The notes under the pieces were generated by a model. That model worked only from the letters and a program-made list of their open reading frames with translations. It was not told where the DNA came from and did no database searches. From Haplomitrium mnioides (lineage: Eukaryota > Marchantiophyta > Haplomitriopsida > Calobryales): a stretch of DNA of 25,061 nt. The translations under genes and the position numbers were made by a program. The stretch's first letter is position 1. Every line of letters starts with the position of its first letter. The DNA lies in the NCBI GenBank assembly GCA_049999725.1, contig JBNGIS010022776.1, positions 1-25,061 on the forward strand. Direction: 5' to 3'. This document shows, one piece after another, positions 21,111 to 25,061 of this stretch.

Positions 21111-21490
21111 TACGGACTTTGAACCAAACTTTGAGCTTCGTAGCTAACAATTCATAGGCAAGGATAGACTCCAAAGCAAAACTCTAAAGCTTATGCATGC
21201 ATATACTCTGAATGAGAATCCTAAAGCATGTGCATGCTTAGACTCTGAATAAGAACAATTAAGCTATGCACGTATGGACTTTGAACTAGAACCCTAGAGC
21301 CATTGCACGCCAAGATTATAAACAAGAACCCTATAGCCTATGCACGTATAGACATTGAACAAGAACCCTTTGGCTTACGAGTGCCAAGATTTTGAACAAT
21401 AACCTAACAGCTTATGTGCGTATGGAATCCGAACAAGAACTACAAAGCCTTAATGCGCAAAGACACTAAACAATGCGCAAAGACTCCAAA
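21110..21490. repeat. Tandem minisatellite, period near 40 bases
   Basis: About nine diverged units of the form 'gaacaagaaccctaaagc' then 'ttatgcacgtatagact'. Units keep register across roughly 370 bases, with more change at the ends. The second half of each unit carries the near-palindromic core found elsewhere in this region. Confidence 0.8.
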
Positions 21491-23033
21491 TCATCATTAA
21501 ATTAGCAATTGAGTTCAAACCATTCTTGGACTATCAATTGAGTCAACTTATTCTTAGGTGCACTAAATTGAATTGTGATGAAAAGACTTGAAATAAATTG
21601 AAAGAGCAACAAGATGAAACTTTGGCAAATAAAGATTTGGAAAAAATAAAATTTATTAATAATACAAAGTGTTCAAACAGATCCTCTGACTCTATCCTCT
21701 TCGAGAGGAACTGTCTCATCTAAATCCACAAGCTGAGCATCTACAACTGCTAGAGAGTCTTGTCGGGACTTTCCAGTCCCCGATATTACAATAGAGTCAC
21801 TAGAAGCACCTATAGTACTAGGAGAAACAGGTTCCTTGTGGTATGCAAAAATGATATGTGACTCAGTCACATTGGATGGAAAAGAAGCCATCATCAAAAC
21901 CTTTTGAGAAATATAAATAGACTGGCGTCTATTGTATTCCACGGCGATGCAGTTTTGCATCAGCTTTAAAGCATAGACAAGGCATGTGCTAGACCCAGAG
22001 TAGAGATCTAGGATCCAATTCTGCTCTGTTGATAAATGGTCAATGAAAAAATTATAGAGAGCCTGAGGCTTCTGATAAACATTCACAAGAGCATCATCTC
22101 TTGGATATTTAAGTTTTGTCGAAATTGCAAGACAACTAAACACACTACGTATAATTTGCCAATGAAGTCTTGTCGAAGAAGCAGATTGCAAATTAAAGAG
22201 CTGCATGCTCCTCTTTTCTTCTTTAGTCCAAGAGCCCACCGTCCAATATTCGTGGGCATGTGCAATTCTGGGACCACCAGAATGATGAATGTTGCTTTTG
22301 TCTTTGTAAAAAGAAAAACAAACAAATCAACTAATGTAAACAAAATGCAGGAGAAGTAAAACAAAGAAAAATCAGAAACAAAAATAAATAAAAGAACAAC
22401 TTACCATATGTCATGGTCGATTGCACAACAGACTTCAGAAAGAGCATCCTCGACAATGCTAAATTGTTGTGACGAATGAATAATCACAAAAGACCAAAAG
22501 TTTGAAGTTGTAACTGCCGCAAAAGATGATACCATATAAAAAATGTTTATCTTTTGAAAAAGGTTCCAAGTCATCGTGCTTACACTCCATCAGGTTGTAC
22601 CTATAAGGAATATCAACAATAGCCAAAGTGAAACACCTAGGTTTCATAAGGTCTTTCAATTGTCGAGCATTGGTCTCTCCGTGGATTTGATAAAACGCCA
22701 TGTTAAGACCATTGACATATGACATTAATTCATCTTCCTCATCTCTCACAACTCCTTCCGTTGTCAGAGATGCAACACCGCTTTGCTGCCATGTTTTCCA
22801 CTCTCTAGTCTTTTGGCAGTGGAGAAGAAAAGCAGGAGGATAAGAGACCAACGTGAGAGGCTAGTCTTGATCTTGAGGGGCTTCCTCGACCCTAGATTTC
22901 TTCCGACCTTTCGCAGCTGCTGTCAATTTCTTTGCAAGCTTCCGTTTAAAAGTTTTGTCCCCCTACACAAAAATCAAACAGAAAATATTAAAGAGTGATA
23001 AAAAACATTTTAAGGTAAAAAACAAAAAAGACT

Positions 23034-23195
23034 TCCATGCGCACATGAACTTCGACATCAATTTGTCACTGGACTTCGGAGTCTAAGCGCACTTATAAAG
23101 CAAAGTCCATGTGCGCATGGACTTTGTTGTTCAAGTGCGCTTGGCTTCGAAGTCCATGCGTGCATGGACTTTGATTTTAGACACGCATGGACTAG
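23034..23195. repeat. Near-palindromic 'gtccatgcgtgcatggac' repeats in an intron
   Basis: At least four related cores within 160 bases. The best is at 23152-23169, with perfect 8-base arms around a 2-base centre; another is at 23105-23122. They fall in the presumed intron between the ParB-like exon and the methyltransferase exon. Confidence 0.75.
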
Positions 23196-24865
23196 AACTT
23201 TTTTAAACCAAAGAACAATTTAAATTACAAAATATTCAATGCAAATACAAATAAACAAATGTGGTGTGAAAGGAAGGAGTTACCAAAAGCTTCTCGAAGC
23301 TTGAATAAAAAGAGGCCATCTTTGACTCTTCAGTGTGAAGAGGGTACTCCTCTCTCGCCTCTTCCCATGAACTGCAGTACACCTCAGAACAAAAACTTTT
23401 GACCATCACCGCCAAAACTTTGTGTCTCTCTGCCTCTCGAGATATCTTGTACATTGAAAGCTCTTTGGCTTCCACCTACTTCAAAACTGAAATTTTTACT
23501 TCATCTAGAAGTCCTTGAAGTGACCACCAATGCGTCCACTTCATATCCTCCATTCTGAGAGATCCTTTGGCCTTTGGCTTTTGGCCTTTCACAATATTCT
23601 TCTCCCACATAGAAACAATTCTCTATTGTAGGTCTTAGAGCTCTCCACTTTTGAATGCAAGCTGGAATTAGTTGTCTTGAGAAGTCACCATCTTCTCAAG
23701 TATAGACTTGGGTTTCATTTCCAAGGTTTCCAACACTAACTCCCTTTTCAATTTTTGGGATGAGACCATCCCACTCTCCACAAATCTTTGATGCGAATAC
23801 TTGACCTTTTGAATAGAGGTTATCTCAAGCTTGTACCTTTCGTCGTAATTGTCATCGGTTGCAAAAATGCAGGCCTCTGTGGGTGTGAGGCCCACATACA
23901 CATAATAGTTGAGAGCGACAGCAAGATTCTTCACCCCATATTTAGTGATAAGTAGCTGCCTTGCTGCAACACTGTGATTGCCTCCTGCAATTTTGTAACG
24001 ATACTTGTTAAGGTTCCTGATGTCAAACTTTGACTTGTCCTTTAGACCACACTTCGGGTCTACAACTACGATAAAAAAGAATGTGCGTACTTGTTCATGA
24101 GCATTCTTTGCGCAAGAAGTTCCACAAAATCCTCATTCAATCTTCGAATTTGGAATGGACCCGAGTTGTCTATTCCAAGCTTGGGCAGATTTTTTACGTT
24201 TTCCAGCCTTATTGTTATTGTCTCCTCACAGACTTTGCAGCGCTAGATTGCAGACTCCTTTATATTGTTTTTGTCCTTTTTAGATACTATCTGAGGATCC
24301 ACCTATTCTCTTTCCTAAAAAGTACGCAACCCGTTGGAGGATTTCCTGTTTGATCTGAGATTAGAGCTCAAACTAGCTCCGGCTTCGGCTCCAGCTCCGA
24401 GTCTTGCCCCAAGTTGCTTGGTGATGAAAATGAGGGGGCAAAAAAAAAAGATTTTGCTTCAGATTTTGAGGGGGCTGGCTCCTCCTCAACAACCAGTGCT
24501 GGTGCAGGTTTTTGCTTTTTTGGTGCCGATTTCTTTTTCTTCAGAGCCTCAATTGGCTCCGGCTCCTTTCTCTTCTTTTGGGAAGAAGTCCCTATAGCGT
24601 GAATCGAGAATGTTGCTGCACTCAGATGCGGCACAAGCTGTTGAATATTGATGCCCTACTTGGGCTTTAGAATCTTGATTTGTATAGCGAGCTTGATGAA
24701 GTTCTGCTCGATCAGTTTCGCGTCATTGTACGCATCAACAAAATCAGCCAAATACTGAGTGAACTGAAAATAAAGACACAAAACAATTTGGCACTAGTGA
24801 AAATGTTGGACTGACATTCAGAAAGCGCAAGGACTTTAAAAAAATACAAGCATGCCGTAAACAAG

Positions 24866-24962
24866 GAAGTCCATGTGCGAATGAACTTCAGAGTCCCTAC
24901 ATGCATGGACTCTCAAGTCAATGTGTGCATGGACTTGAGAGTCCCTGTGCTCATGGACATCC
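24866..24962. repeat. Second intronic array of near-palindromic 'catgcatggact' repeats
   Basis: Four tandem-like variants of 'gtccatgtgcgaatgaactt' and 'gtgtgcatggacttgagag', in the presumed intron between the edge exon and the next exon of the broken methyltransferase gene. Same core as the array at 23.0-23.2 kb. Confidence 0.75.
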
Positions 24963-25061
24963 TAGGAGTTACAACTAAGTAAAGAAATAGAAATAAGAAA
25001 ATAGATTTCAGAACTCACCTTTCTATCTTCCCTTGACACTTGAAGATTCACAGCAAATACA

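Larger units (their letters stand above)
21673..25061 (-). pseudogene. Broken gene: ParB-like domain plus beta-class DNA methyltransferase
   Basis: Runs in from the right edge. Inferred exons: 25019-25061 (partial), 24091-24763, 23284-24059, 22405-22962, 21673-22301. Order on the protein: 'FTQYLADFVDAYNDAKLIEQ', a Lys/Glu-rich stretch, 'ISDQTGNPPTGCVLFRKENR', a CxxC, 'LPKLGIDNSGPFQIRRLNED'; then a ParB/sulfiredoxin-like domain ('RYKIAGGNHSVAARQLL', 'VYVGLTPTEA'); a basic tract ('FKRKLAKKLTAAAKGRKK'); then a methyltransferase with 'IVDIPYRYNL' (motif IV position), 'QKPQALYNFFIDHL', and 'WILDLYSGSSTCLVYALKL' (motif I position). IV before I is the beta-class order. In-frame stops lie at 24656, near 24347 and 24298, and at 23668, 23635, 23623, 23476 and 22861; frameshifts occur near 24260 and 22540. 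DPPY reads DIPY and GSGT reads GSST, so activity is unlikely. Phases at two junctions do not fit, as expected of a decayed copy. Confidence 0.75.

Noticed and set aside
22036-22364. Open frames on both strands overlapping the last methyltransferase exon
   Set aside because: The frame carrying 'HSGGPRIAHAHEYW' and the motif I segment is the coding one; the others are shadows.
24334-24602. Plus-strand Ala/Pro-rich and Phe/Gly-rich open frames
   Set aside because: They are antisense shadows of the Lys/Glu/Pro-rich exon of the broken methyltransferase gene.

Overview
The window looks like nuclear DNA of a land plant, most likely a bryophyte such as a moss. The evidence is spliced genes with GT-AG introns, a plastid-type arogenate dehydratase, a plant-type SAM-domain protein, introns full of decayed repeats, and an AT-rich repeat-dense right third. 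No rRNA, tRNA, CRISPR array or bacterial operon was seen. The lineage is inferred from protein families and overall style, not from a marker gene.

Left part (about 1-4,400), minus strand: a complete 11-exon arogenate/prephenate dehydratase gene (start 3497, stop 870; 434 residues predicted). It has a Ser/Arg-rich N-terminal leader that looks like a plastid transit peptide, then the PDT catalytic domain, then an ACT domain. All exon phases join without conflict. A GAAGA-rich tract and a short TGGCTA repeat lie in its leader/promoter side.

Middle (about 4,870-15,950), minus strand: a complete 7-exon gene for a 251-residue protein. It has a conserved N-terminal motif, basic linkers and a C-terminal SAM domain. 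Its fourth intron is about 7.2 kb and is occupied mostly by an array of decayed repeats (6.8-12.0 kb). On the minus strand the copies still carry recognisable relics of coding sequence.

Right part (about 15,950-25,061): AT-rich and repeat-rich. It holds a probable MITE of about 350 bp, an AT-rich block with one unexplained plus-strand ORF, and a long broken minus-strand gene running in from beyond the right edge. That gene reads, in order, a lysine/glutamate-rich segment, a Cys-containing segment, a ParB/sulfiredoxin-like domain, a basic region, and a beta-class N6-adenine/N4-cytosine DNA methyltransferase (motif IV before motif I). A further conserved but frameshifted segment at 17.6-19.2 kb is probably its C-terminal part. 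It has at least eight in-frame stops and several frameshifts. Its introns and the 2.4-kb gap carry a repeated near-palindromic motif around 'atgcgtgcat'.

The two intact genes are unrelated housekeeping-type genes: plastid phenylalanine synthesis, and a SAM-domain adaptor of unknown role. The right-hand ParB-methyltransferase relic is the most unusual object. This domain pairing is familiar from phages and prokaryotic mobile elements, not from plant genes.
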